A stretch of DNA of 64,000 nt from Daedaleopsis sinensis (lineage: Eukaryota; Basidiomycota; Agaricomycetes; Polyporales; Polyporaceae), in the NCBI GenBank assembly GCA_033807695.1, contig CM066302.1:1-64000 (forward strand). Reading direction: 5' to 3'. The notes below the pieces were generated by a model, which was not told the DNA's origin, did not search any database, and worked only from the letters and a program-made list of their open reading frames with translations. This document shows, in pieces, positions 1 to 9,579 of this stretch. Every line of letters begins with the position of its first letter. Position 1 is the stretch's first letter. Both the position numbers and the translations under genes were made by a program.

Positions 1-166
1 ACCCTAACCCTAACCCTAACCCTAACCCTAACCCTAACCCTAACCCTAACCCTAACCCTAACCCTAACCCTAACCCTAACCCTAACCCTAACCCTAACCC
101 TAACCCTAACCCTAACCCTAACCCTAACCCTAACCCTAACCCTAACCCTAACCCTAACCCTAACCC
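1..166. repeat. Telomere, (CCCTAA)n
   Basis: The sequence opens with about 27 perfect copies of ACCCTA/CCCTAA read on the + strand, so the G-rich TTAGGG strand runs outward to the left. This is the canonical fungal telomere unit and makes the left edge a true chromosome end. There are no variant units; the tract ends abruptly at CCCGGG. Confidence 0.98.
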
Positions 167-340
167 GGGCACGCCATACCTCGGCGTGCCCGGGCCTTTG
201 GACACAAAGTCTCCGTGTATAAGCTCCCAGAGCCCGGGTACGCCGGAAGCCGGCGTACCCGGGCGGTTAGACGTGCTTTTCATAACGTACATCTATCGTT
301 AGTTTCCTCGCATCCCCGGCGTGTACGGTGTGCCGGGCAT
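164..340. repeat. Telomere-proximal GC-rich hairpins
   Basis: Two inverted repeats abut the telomere. At 164-194, 12 bp arms CCCGGGCACGCC/GGCGTGCCCGGG flank a 7 nt loop. At 233-263, 14 bp arms CCCGGGTACGCCGG/CCGGCGTACCCGGG flank a 3 nt loop. Both are 31 bp long and clearly related, with starts 69 bp apart. A weaker third relative with CCCGGC/GCCGGG ends lies at about 315-338. The first shares its CCC with the last telomere unit. Confidence 0.85.
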
Positions 341-446
341 GCTCAATGCGCTTCGTGCTCATAAGCGCTCGTATGCTCGAGCCCAAAAGTCTGAAATTGA
401 TGGCTCTAACCTAGGCCTGACCCTTACCCACATCTTTTTGAGCCCT
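341..446. other. Short spacer
   Basis: Unique sequence between the hairpins and the first retroelement remnant. No coding potential or repeat was recognised. Confidence 0.5.
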
Positions 447-1140
447 TTAAATTCCGCTTGAGTACCAGAGCACCACACAGGAAGTCTTAGTGGCGGATGG
501 TGGATGCATGATCACGCTTGAGTTGGCGTGCAGCTTCAAGTCGCGCCTCGTACACCTTCGAATGAATGGCCGTGAGGTCTTCTTGGCGTCGGGCGAGTGC
601 TCTGGCGCATGCTCCAATGAGATCTGTGGTGGAGAGGAGTTCATTGTTCTCCACCCATGTATGCCAGTGTTGATGCTTGGCCTTGCGGATAGCCTCTCCA
701 TAGTCATTTTGTGAGCAGCGGGCAAGGGCATGTGAGGGATGGGTTAGGTCTGCATTGTGTCGTCCTGCTTCGTGCGATAGCCTGATCTTCTCCTGTCAAA
801 GACTTGTGAGTTTGGGGGACCACCAGCGCCGTTGGTAGGGAGATGGGCGGCGTTTCGGCACGTTTTGCTCGATGGTCCTGGGGATGATGTCAGTAAGGTG
901 TACCAGTCTGTTGTTGAAGTCGTCCACGGTGGCGATCTCCGACGGGGCGGTGAGGTACGCAAGCTCCCGGTAGAAGGCCGACCCAATATCTCCCCAATCG
1001 GCGCGAGCATAGTTGTAGGAGGGCTCAATGTGGGCCATATGCGTGTCGAGGTCAACCGCCGTCAGCACGGGGTAGTGGTCGGTCCGCATCGGGCACAGTT
1101 CGGGGTGCACCTGGTTTGTTCCCGATGTTCTGAGTGACTG
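447..1140 (-). pseudogene. LINE (non-LTR retrotransposon) endonuclease/RT linker remnant
   Basis: Read on the minus strand, about 1140-800 encodes the end of an AP-endonuclease domain (DHYPVLTAVDL, matching the usual SDHxPI motif). It continues with the spacer typical of fungal LINE polyproteins (NYARADW, then VPKRRPSPYQRRWW). After a frame change, about 720-480 continues with DYGEAIRKAKHQHW and stops. The order is that of the region between endonuclease and reverse transcriptase in Tad-like elements. The RT itself is missing and at least one frameshift is present, so this is a dead 5'-internal fragment. Family assignment is from remembered motif patterns. Confidence 0.7.
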
Positions 1141-1144
1141 GGCC

Positions 1145-1440
1145 CGATGGGACCTCAGCTTGTTCCTCAGCGTGGGGTTTGGTGGAGTTCTTTGGTTCAG
1201 TTGTTGTTGTATCGGTGGCGGTTTCATCAGCGGCTTCGGAGGTTCTGTCGGAGCCTGCCGGTGAGTCTACCATTGCCTCCTCGCTCTGGGCATTAGGTGG
1301 CTGGGCGGCTACTGTGCCGTCTTCAAATACAATATTTCTTTCTGCCGTGATGTTGCATTTGTCTGGCCAGTAGACGAGGATGCCGTCCTTGTGCTGGGTG
1401 CTGGAGCCGTTGAAGTGTCCAAATCGCGCGCGCCGGTCTA
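1145..1440 (-). pseudogene. Copia-type integrase C-terminal remnant
   Basis: A minus-strand reading frame contains ILVYWPDKCNITAERNIVF, which matches the conserved YWP-x-VERNV stretch just after the integrase core of Ty1/copia polyproteins. An acidic, Thr/Glu-rich linker follows, as is usual between integrase and RT. It joins LINE-derived sequence in another frame at about 1.1-1.15 kb, so two element types are spliced together. No integrase core or RT is present. Confidence 0.55.
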
Positions 1441-2169
1441 ATTTTCAGTAAGTACAGGTGAAAAAGTAGAAAAGTTGCCATTGGGTATGATGCGGGTGTG
1501 CTTGACTGTGTCCATGTCAAAGTGTGCACCACGATTGGCAACCTTTGCGCAAGGCTCATGGCTCATGTCACACGCAGTGATCGCCATCCTGCCGGATGCA
1601 ACATCTACGCAGATGGCCATGGGTGGGTCCTCAAGCCAACACAGTATGTAGGCGAAGAGTTCAGCTCGGACGTAGCAAGCAGGAATGGGTTGGGGGTGGG
1701 ATTACCTCCCTCGGGTGATCCCACTGTGCGTCACGCAGCCGTACACTGAAGAGAAAACTGGATCATTGGCAACAACTTCACGTATCGTAGCCTGGTCTGG
1801 TTCCTCAAACAGAGCAGGGTCAGACTCCCATGGAGATGACATACACCAGACATGGTGTAGGAAGGACGGGAGCAGCGGAAGGCGGGTGGTGGCGGATGAC
1901 TGCGAAAGGCGGGCACTAGCTGCCAGCAAAAAACAACGCACAGGAGGTTGTGAGTGAACCGAAGGAAGCCAAGCTGGATGAGGAGGGTGCAGCACACAAC
2001 GAGGACATGGCTGATAGAGGGGAGAGTCAAGGAGAATAGTGGGTGTTGTTAAGTAAAGGTGCCAGAAATCCCGATACCATGTTCAGAATATATAAGAAGT
2101 GTATTGAATATAAATGACACTGTATGAAGAGGACATTGTGGAAAATATGGTTTAGAAGAGAAGGCTTAC
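1440..2169. other. Unassigned subtelomeric sequence
   Basis: A 60-residue minus-strand frame (1438-1620) looks protein-like but matches no family I recognise. The rest, up to the first subtelomeric module, shows only short overlapping frames on both strands. No repeats are obvious. Confidence 0.4.
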
Positions 2170-3686
2170 ACCTGTGTCTGCCTAGTTCAAACTAAATATT
2201 GTTTTTTGCCGGTAGCACGAAAGAGGACCCGCCATTCCCGCTCCCTCCCCTCCCTCCGGGGGGTCCCCCAAGCCGGGAGCGCTCAGGCGGGCACACTAAA
2301 GCCTCGATCGCGCGTTCTCTACGTTCTCAACCGAGAGCCGAGATCCGAGAAACCGAGGCACGAGACACGAGACACGAGGCCCGAGGCCCGAGGCTCGAGG
2401 CCCGAGGCTCGAGGCCCGAGGCTCGAGACCAGACAGCCGAGAGCCGAGCAGCCTAACCCTCTAACGCCTAACCGCTAACGCCTAACCACAACCCTAACCG
2501 CTAACCCTCACCCTAACGTCGTGGAGGGTGAAGGCTTTGGCTACAGCACGTCACACGCTCCAAATTATGTGTTTTCTCAGTGCAGAAGTCACCAGCTGGC
2601 ATAAATTGGTCAAAAAACACATTTTAATGGCTATAAATACTGAAAAAAATAAATTTCTTCACCTGCGTGAGATGAAATGCACCAGTCCTGTAGCTTGATA
2701 AATACCCCAAGTGCAGTACCCTTTGGATGAACCATATCCCATCTCAATCCAAGCATATGTGAGTGTTGTGTATGCATTCCTACTACACAACTAATCGAAA
2801 CACGCTACTTTGCGACTGCAGCGCAATAAGAATGATTTCCTAAGCAACTGATTGTGTGTAAATTACATTGTCCCACAGGATACTCCTTTGTGGGTTCATG
2901 ATCATCATATGCACCACTTCCGATTGTAATACAAGCTGTGCCCAGCTTGATTGGATCTAGACAAAGCGGAGTCAAAACCGGTGCTGTAAAGTGCGTTATA
3001 GTGTGCAGGATATTGAGTTTTCAATATATCTTGGTTTGTCCCGTAGATCATGAAAATAGGTTTTAATGCGCACCTGACAAGCATATTTTCATAAGAACCA
3101 GGGAAAAACTCACTTCGATTAGCCCCGCACAATATCTGTGGCCCTTCCTGCACTTAAACAAAGGCATATATTATTAATGGGGCACCAGTTCACAGAACCT
3201 AGCATTGTCCCATGGATCTGGGTAGAGAAAAATCAGGTGATTCCAACATGCCCACACACACCCTGATCGGGCCAACACTCGATTTGATTGGTATTTATCA
3301 ATTTCAGGCCTAGCAGTTGCTATATGTGCGGGAATAGTTGGGAAAGATTGGCTCACAGAATATGACACAGACATGCTATCTGGGATTGTCCCGTAGTTCC
3401 ATGATTGTGTGGTTCTTGGGAAGGTAGAAATTAAGGTTCAGGGGCACCCAACCAAAAATCCATTTCGATTGAGTGCTCCCATAAAAGTCGTTGGGCAACT
3501 GCCTATGGTTGTACTCCTGGGCCTGCAGCACTAGCTCTTGGTGGTTCCCACGGTCATGTGATGCCATTTTCGGTTTGTTTCGACCCGTGGGAGTATGCTG
3601 AAAAAGTTTCAGCTCATTCGAGCATATATTGAGCCCACAGTTCGTGTTTGTAGCGGTATGTACTTTTCAGGAATTACTAACGCTAG
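2170..3686 (+). repeat. Subtelomeric module, copy 1
   Basis: First of three same-orientation copies of a ~1.5 kb non-coding module. Order from the left: a conserved start (ATTGTTTTTTGCCGG at about 2197), a GA/GC minisatellite of CCCGAGGCTCGAGG-type units (2340-2430), a degenerate telomere-like tract of CCTAACC/CTAACG words (2450-2515), a moderately AT-rich body, and the end ACTAACGCTAG. In the body TTGTCCC recurs at 2868, 3036, 3205 and 3386, and GATT(A/G/T)G recurs with the same 168, 169 and 181 bp spacing, revealing four diverged monomers. No ORF is conserved between copies. Confidence 0.9.
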
Positions 3687-3689
3687 TGT

Positions 3690-6023
3690 TGTAGCGAGAG
3701 TAGAGAAGGAGAGCGAGGCGAGGAATGTGTGGACGAGAAGAAAGAGGGTGAAAAGAACGAGTCTTCGACTTTGACTTGCGGGCTTGGTGTGCGAGGCGGA
3801 TCGGGTGTGGTCTGAGGAGTCGACATTGGCAGCGAGGGCGAGAGAGTTGGAGAGCAGGATCGAGGTGCTGGAGTGTTTTGAGACGCTTCGGCTGCGACTG
3901 GGTCAATGACTCGGCGGCCGCGAGAACAGTTTCATCTTGTGGGGCTACTCGGCTGAGGGCACGGAGCGGGTCCGCCACAGCTACCTCGCGGGCAGGACTT
4001 GAGCGAGAGAAGACGTGAGAATCAGCAAGGTCGTCAGGGTCATCGAAGCGTGCGCTAGAGCGAATAGCAGAAGTGGGAATCTCAAGCCGAGGATCTGATC
4101 CAGCGGCACTAGCGGCAGGTCCAGAGACACCAGGTGGAGCTCCAGTTACTGCAGGAACGTCGTGGTACAGATAACGTTTGCGCTTGGGGCGAGGGGGAAG
4201 CGAAGGCGAAGGGTCCTCGTCAGGCACAGGGAGTCCAGGAGAGGTATATGCGTCGGAAACAGCCTCATCCTGACCGTCCGGGTGGGTATATGCGGTGAAA
4301 TAGTGTTCAGAAACCTCCTCCGAGAATCGTACTTGGTAACCCTGGATGCACCGACGAGTGCCATGCCCTTGACCAGTCCCTTGCGGACCATCTTGATCAC
4401 GGCGTCTGGGCTGGTGTGAGCGAGACGGCGGTGCCAGGTCTTGACGATTGCGTGGGACTTGCTGCTAGCTTGCTACGAGCGCGTAGATGTCAGGGGTCAG
4501 GCCGGGGTCAGAGACTTCGGATCCATCGACATCGAGAGTGGCAACCGAGGTGGATACGGGAGCATTGATGGATCCACGGAGGACGTACAAGCCATCTTTG
4601 TGCACGATGGTGCCGACAGATTGGCCATCTGGTGCGACGATACTGCAACCGTTGCGGAGGAAGTTGACTGCGTATCCCCACGAGACGAGTGCGGAGACAG
4701 AGAGGAGGTTCCCAATGAGGTTGGGGACATGATAGACGAACAAGACCAGGACTTCGAGCGGTTCGGATTGCTCGTCGTCCTTGAGCGAGAGGCGGACAGG
4801 GCCTACGCCGATGGCGAGGATGAACCGCTCGTCACCCATCCAGATGCGGACCGGGGTGTGCGGCACCTTGTGCATACGTGTCGAAGTAGTCGCGGTGCGA
4901 GCTTATCAGAGCAGACACGCCGGAGTCTATGATCCAGCGGGTCATGTCCGACAATCGAATGGCCTTCGTGACGTAGAGGCAGATGACCTCGACACTCGGG
5001 TGAACCATGGGTGCGGCATGCACTTTGGTGACCTTCACAGTGAGGTCAGCTTGAGCTGCGGGGGCTGCAACCTTCTTCGCGGCGGCTCTGGTGGCTGCAG
5101 CTGCTTGCTCGGATTTGAGCTTCTGGCACTTGTTCTTGATGTGCCCCTTCTTCCTGCAGTGGCCGCAGGTCGGCTTATCGTCATCCTCCTTGCCTCTCTT
5201 TTTGTCTTTGCCCTTGAACGAGTTGCCGCCCGAGCTCCCCTTGTGTTGTGTACGGGCGACGAAAGTGTTGAGCTGTTGATCGCCCTTTAGCTGCTTCTCG
5301 TGCTCGGTGACTTGCTCGATCACGAGCTCCGGGGTGAGCGACACCTGTGACGACATGAGGATCACGCTGAGGGTTTTATACGAGGGGGGTTACGACCATG
5401 GCAATTACAACGAAGACCTCATCGAGGTGGATTCCGAAGCTAACGAGCTGATGGTGCTTGTGGACCATCTCGTCGAGCTGAGGGCGAATGGCGGACTCGG
5501 CAGAGAGCGTGCCCCGAAACAGATCACGTATGAGGAAGGCAATCGTCTGCTTGCCGGTGCCTTCGTAGCTCGTCATGAGCTTGAGCCAGATCTTGCGCGC
5601 GGTGGGCTCATGAACCACGCCATCAAGCGGGATGTCCTCCAGCGTGAGCGTGAGCAGCATCTAGGCAAGCTGATCGCGCCTTTTCCAGGCAGTGTGGGTG
5701 TCTGGATTGGCCTTCACTTCAGGCATCGGTTCTGCGCCTGAGATGATACCCCAGAGCTCGCAGAGCTTGAGGATCTTTTGGCATCAATACTTTCAGGTTT
5801 TGAACTTTGACGCATCATTCTTAAGGGCGGCGATGTCATAGAGGCGATTGGAGCCGGAGGGGAGTGTGGACGAGGGTGTGAGCACACCTGATGTAGAAGC
5901 TGACAAATTCGCAGATAACGACAGTGTTTGGGTTGTGCCAGACACTTGGGCAGGTGTGGTACTGGTATCTGTCGTATCGGGCATGGTGTGATGTGTTGCT
6001 GGGAAGATTTTCAAGAGAAGCAA
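3690..6023 (-). pseudogene. Copia-type retrotransposon, 5' half with internal deletion
   Basis: Minus-strand order is: gag start at about 6023-5793 and gag body 5660-5376; a CCHC knuckle CGHCRKKGHIKNKC at about 5150; the protease motif WIIDSGVSALISSH at about 4925; protease C-terminal part to 4465; and the GAG-pre-integrase part MVRKGLVKGMALVGASR at about 4380. The frame then passes directly into the post-integrase proline-rich linker (4330-3690), so the integrase core is deleted. RT and RNase H are absent because the element is cut at the edge of module copy 1. Frameshifts occur between blocks. The protease motif reads DSGVS instead of the usual DSGAS. Confidence 0.8.
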
Positions 6024-6098
6024 GGAGTGTGGGTTTTGGCTGTGTGGAAGCGCAGAGATAGAGACATGGGGTTTCCTGTTGGTCTAGAGCGATCCAAC

Positions 6099-6115
6099 AG
6101 GGCTCATAACCTGTT
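6099..6115 (-). other. Copia-type primer binding site, inner copy
   Basis: AGGGCTCATAACCTGTT on the + strand. The minus-strand (element-sense) word GGTTATGAGCC is complementary to the anticodon stem-loop of initiator Met tRNA, the half-tRNA priming mode known for Drosophila copia. It lies about 75 bp before the gag start. Confidence 0.5.
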
Positions 6116-6324
6116 CAAGTTGAATGGGCAGCAGGCTAGACAAGGGAGATCGAGTCTCAGTCTGTGTGCATGAAGACAACAGCTCAGGAAAGAGTTGAGA
6201 GACGAGCGCAGAAAAGAGGAGCAGTGTCTGCGGGTGACGTAATGAGCGGCTAAGCAGCGTAACTAGTAAGTAGCTGTACGATGTATCATAAGTAACCGGG
6301 TAAGAATACAAGGGGAGGGGTAGC

Positions 6325-6341
6325 AGGGCTCATAACCTGTT
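6325..6341 (-). other. Copia-type primer binding site, outer copy
   Basis: The identical 17 bp occurs again 226 bp further out. Here the next bases on the + strand are TGTTAG, consistent with an LTR end (CTAACA in element sense), so this is the better candidate for the functional site. Confidence 0.5.
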
Positions 6342-6605
6342 AGATTCTAGTACTTGTCAGCCTAGACGACTCAGTGGAGTGATACAACCTACTAGTATTA
6401 ACCTAGTACTTGTTAGCTTAGACAGCTACACGTGTACGTTAGCAACAGTATCGTAGCGTATGGTATAACGGTATGACCACTTACCTCGACCACTTACCTC
6501 AGTGGAGTGGTACAACCAACCAAGGTAAGAGCCAGAAGGGGTGAGGGACTTTATGTATCGGTGCTAAAACCACACGAGGATTATGTAACTGATGTCACTC
6601 TAACA
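6338..6605 (-). repeat. Possible single LTR of the copia element
   Basis: The segment starts TGTTAG next to the primer site and ends CTAACA, giving the inverted TG..CA ends expected of an LTR of ~268 bp. It contains an internal repeat CAGTGGAGTG(A/G)TACAACC at about 6370 and 6490. The partner LTR is missing because the element's other end is truncated, so the call rests on position and termini only. Confidence 0.35.
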
Positions 6606-6839
6606 CACGGGAGTCGGGAAACGGCAAGCGGCAAAAGTTGGGTTAGGTGCTCGAGTGAGCAACTCAGGGTCCAGATGTGTGCACTGGTCAGGGAGGTGTA
6701 CATACCACATTGCATGGCCATTTCAATAATCATATTCCTTCGTGCAGCCTGAGAGCTACATGATCAGCCGAGCTCAGTGTACACACCTGGCGGGGCTGAG
6801 CAAGCACAAGCGGGAAGAGGGGCAAGGTAAGTGTTTACC
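6606..6839. other. Unassigned spacer before module copy 2
   Basis: A short frame of 81 residues spans 6507-6752 but looks random. No element termini were recognised. Confidence 0.4.
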
Positions 6840-8331
6840 TGAATCTGCCCAGTGCTAACTAAATATTGTTTTTTGCCGGTAGCACGAAAGAGGACCCGCC
6901 ATTCCCGCTCCCTCCCCTCCCTCCAGGGGGTCCCCCAAGCCGGGAGCGCTCAGGCGGGCACACTAAAGCCTCGATCGCGCGTTCTCTACGTTCTCAGCCG
7001 AGAGCCGAGATCCGAGAAACCGAGGCACGAGACACGAGGCCCGAGGCCCGAGGCTCGAGGCCCGAGGCCCGAGACCAGACAGCCGAGAGCCGAGCAGCCT
7101 AACCCTCTAACGCCTAACCGCTAACGCCTAACCACAACCCTAACCACTAACCCTCACCCTAACGTCGAGGAGGGTGAAGGCTTTGGCTACAGCATGTCAC
7201 ACGCTCCAAATTGTGTGTTTTCTCAGTGCAGAAGTCACGAGCTGGCATAAATTGGTCAAAAAACACATCTTAATGGCAATAAATACTAGAAAAATAAATT
7301 CCTTCACCTGCCTGAGATGAAATGCACCAGTCCTGTAGCTTGATAAATACCCCAAGTCCAGCACCTTTTGAATGAACCATGTCTCATCTCAATCCAAGCA
7401 TATTTGTGTGTTGTGTGTGCATTTCTACAACACAACTAATCAAAATACGCTAATTTGCAACTCCTGCGGCATAAGAATCGTTTCCTGGACAACTGACAAG
7501 GTGTAAATTACATTGTCCCTCAGGATACCCTTTCGTGGGTACATGATCATCATATGCACCACTTCGCATTGTAATACAAGCTGTGCCCAGTTCGATTGGG
7601 TCCTGAGAAAGTGGAGTCAAAACGGGTGCTGAAAAGTGCCTTACCTTGCGCGGGATCTCAAGTTTTGAATATATTTCAGTTTGTCCCTTAGATCACAAAA
7701 GTAGATCATAATGCACACCTGACAAGCATACTCTCATGCAAATCAGAGAAAAACTCAGTTCGATTAGCCCTCCGCAATATCCATAGCCTTTCCCGCATAG
7801 AAATAAAGGGTTATATTAGGATTGAGGAGTCCAATCACAAATTTTCAGTTTGTCCCTTAGGTCTGGGTAGAGATAAATCAGGGGATTCCAATAAGCCCAC
7901 CCTCACCCTGATCGGGCAGAAACTCAATTTGATTGGGATTTATCAGTTCCAGGCATACCTACTGCAGTTTCTGCGGGAATAGGTGGCAAAGATTGGCTCA
8001 CAGAATGTGACACAGACATGCTATCGGTGATTGTCCCTTAGGTCCACGTTCGTGCGGTTCTTGGGAACCTATAATTGAAGGTTTAGAAGGACACCATCTA
8101 AAATCCATTTCGATTGGGAGCTCCCTTAAATCTCGTTGGGCAACTGCCTATCGTTGGACTCCCGGACCTGCACCAAGAGCTCTAGGTAGTTCCCACGGTC
8201 ATGTGATGCCATTTTCGGTTTGTTTTGACCCGTGGGACTATGCTCAAAAATTTTCAGCCCATTTGAGCATATATTGGGCCCACCATTCGCGTTTGTAGCG
8301 GTTCGTACTTTTGAGGAATTACTAATGCTAG
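6840..8331 (+). repeat. Subtelomeric module, copy 2
   Basis: Same architecture and orientation as the copy at 2.2 kb: start at 6866, shortened CCCGAGG minisatellite, CTAACG-type telomere-like tract at about 7100-7165, four-monomer body and terminal ACTAATGCTAG. TTGTCCC boxes at 7513, 7681, 7850 and 8031 reproduce the 168/169/181 bp spacing exactly. The right end interrupts a gypsy gag reading frame. Confidence 0.9.
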
Positions 8332-9280
8332 GATGAGGGGATCTTGGAAGCCAGTTGCAATGAGCGAAACCTTCTTAGTGTTGTCGACAACCTTATGCAT
8401 GAAGTACGATTCGGCCATGTTGAACCATGTACTGAGCAAGTCGGAATCCAGGCTACCTTCATGGATGAGCGGGCACTGTTTCAGATCCTTCTGCTCAATG
8501 GTGGCTGTGCCATTGGGCATGGTGTGACTGGTGTGTGTGTGTGACAAGGAACAGGCTGGAATGTGGTTCGAGGAGGAGAAACGGGACAACAGGGTAATAC
8601 GAGAAGGAATGGCAGGAAGGGGGAGAACAAAGTCTGAATCGGAAGAGTAAACGGAAGATGATTCGGCAGAGTCGGGAAAGATAGACGTATCACAGGAGGG
8701 AACAGTTAAAGGAACGTAAGCGGGGGAGGAAGGGGAGACAGGTAAAGAGATTTCGGAAGGGGAAAACGTAGCAGCATTGGGAGGGGAAGAAGGAAGGGGA
8801 GTTACGGCAGGTTGAGATTGTTCGACTCATCTAAGGCTTGACCGTGTCCTATGTCGTCAGGTGTGACCTCCTGATTGTCTTCAGCGGGTCTGAACGTGCG
8901 GAACAAGGTGTTGTTGAGTGTTGTGTGCATTCGCAGGGTCAGCAGACAATGGTGTCGACAGTTCATTGAGATCAGAACCGCTCGGAATGTGTTCATCGTG
9001 AGGATGAGGAAGGACATCCATGACAATGGGCGTCAGAGCTATGTGTTGCGGACATCAGACGGGAGGTGCGGGTGGTGGGCGGGAAGACGGGGTGGTGCAG
9101 CAATAGAGTTGCGGGATTTGGGCAGGAAAAGTGGGAGGCTGGAGGGGCAGGAGGGGGAGTGTCAGTTCGACTGTGTCGACCGTCTTATCCCAAGCGGGCG
9201 GGGGTTCTGGAAGGTCTAGAAGGTGAGTCGTCGCCCTTTCTCCTGCTTCGTGCTCTTGTCCCATCGTCCGCGTACCTTAC
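8332..9280 (-). pseudogene. Gypsy-type gag remnant
   Basis: On the minus strand, the frame from about 8527 downward reads ATIEQKDLKQCPLIHEG, then TWFNMAESYFMHK and KKVSLIATGFQDP. This is the start of the gag capsid region seen in many basidiomycete gypsy elements. Upstream (to about 9280) lies the expected Ser/Pro-rich N-terminal region with frameshifts. The frame runs into the end of module copy 2 just after QDPLIL, so the rest of gag and all of pol are gone. Confidence 0.6.
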
Positions 9281-9579
9281 GTGAGTCCATGGAGAGCACG
9301 AGTGATAAACGGACAGAGTGATGGAGTGATGTATGTAGAGTTCTGCAAGCGAGGGAACTATGAGAGGACATGAGTGTCGGGAGCAAGTGGGTGCGTAGTG
9401 CGGGTGCCTCCTTCTGCCACCACCACTACTCGGTCACTAGAGCGCGTCTTCGCCTTCGTCCTTCCACATCGGGTCGGGCTTCATCGTACATTTCCTATGC
9501 ATGCATATGTATATAATACTGTAACTAACAATGCTAAATGACGATAGATAGTTGTCCCTGAAGGGGGGGAAGGCTGACT
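9281..9579. other. Unassigned spacer before module copy 3
   Basis: Roughly 300 bp without a recognisable gene or repeat; 9505-9530 has an AT-rich ATGCATATGTATATAAT stretch. Confidence 0.4.

Noticed and set aside
2199..2478. ORFs of 74-97 codons at the start of each module copy
   Set aside because: They arise from the repetitive GA/GC minisatellite, change frame and length between copies and carry no domain.
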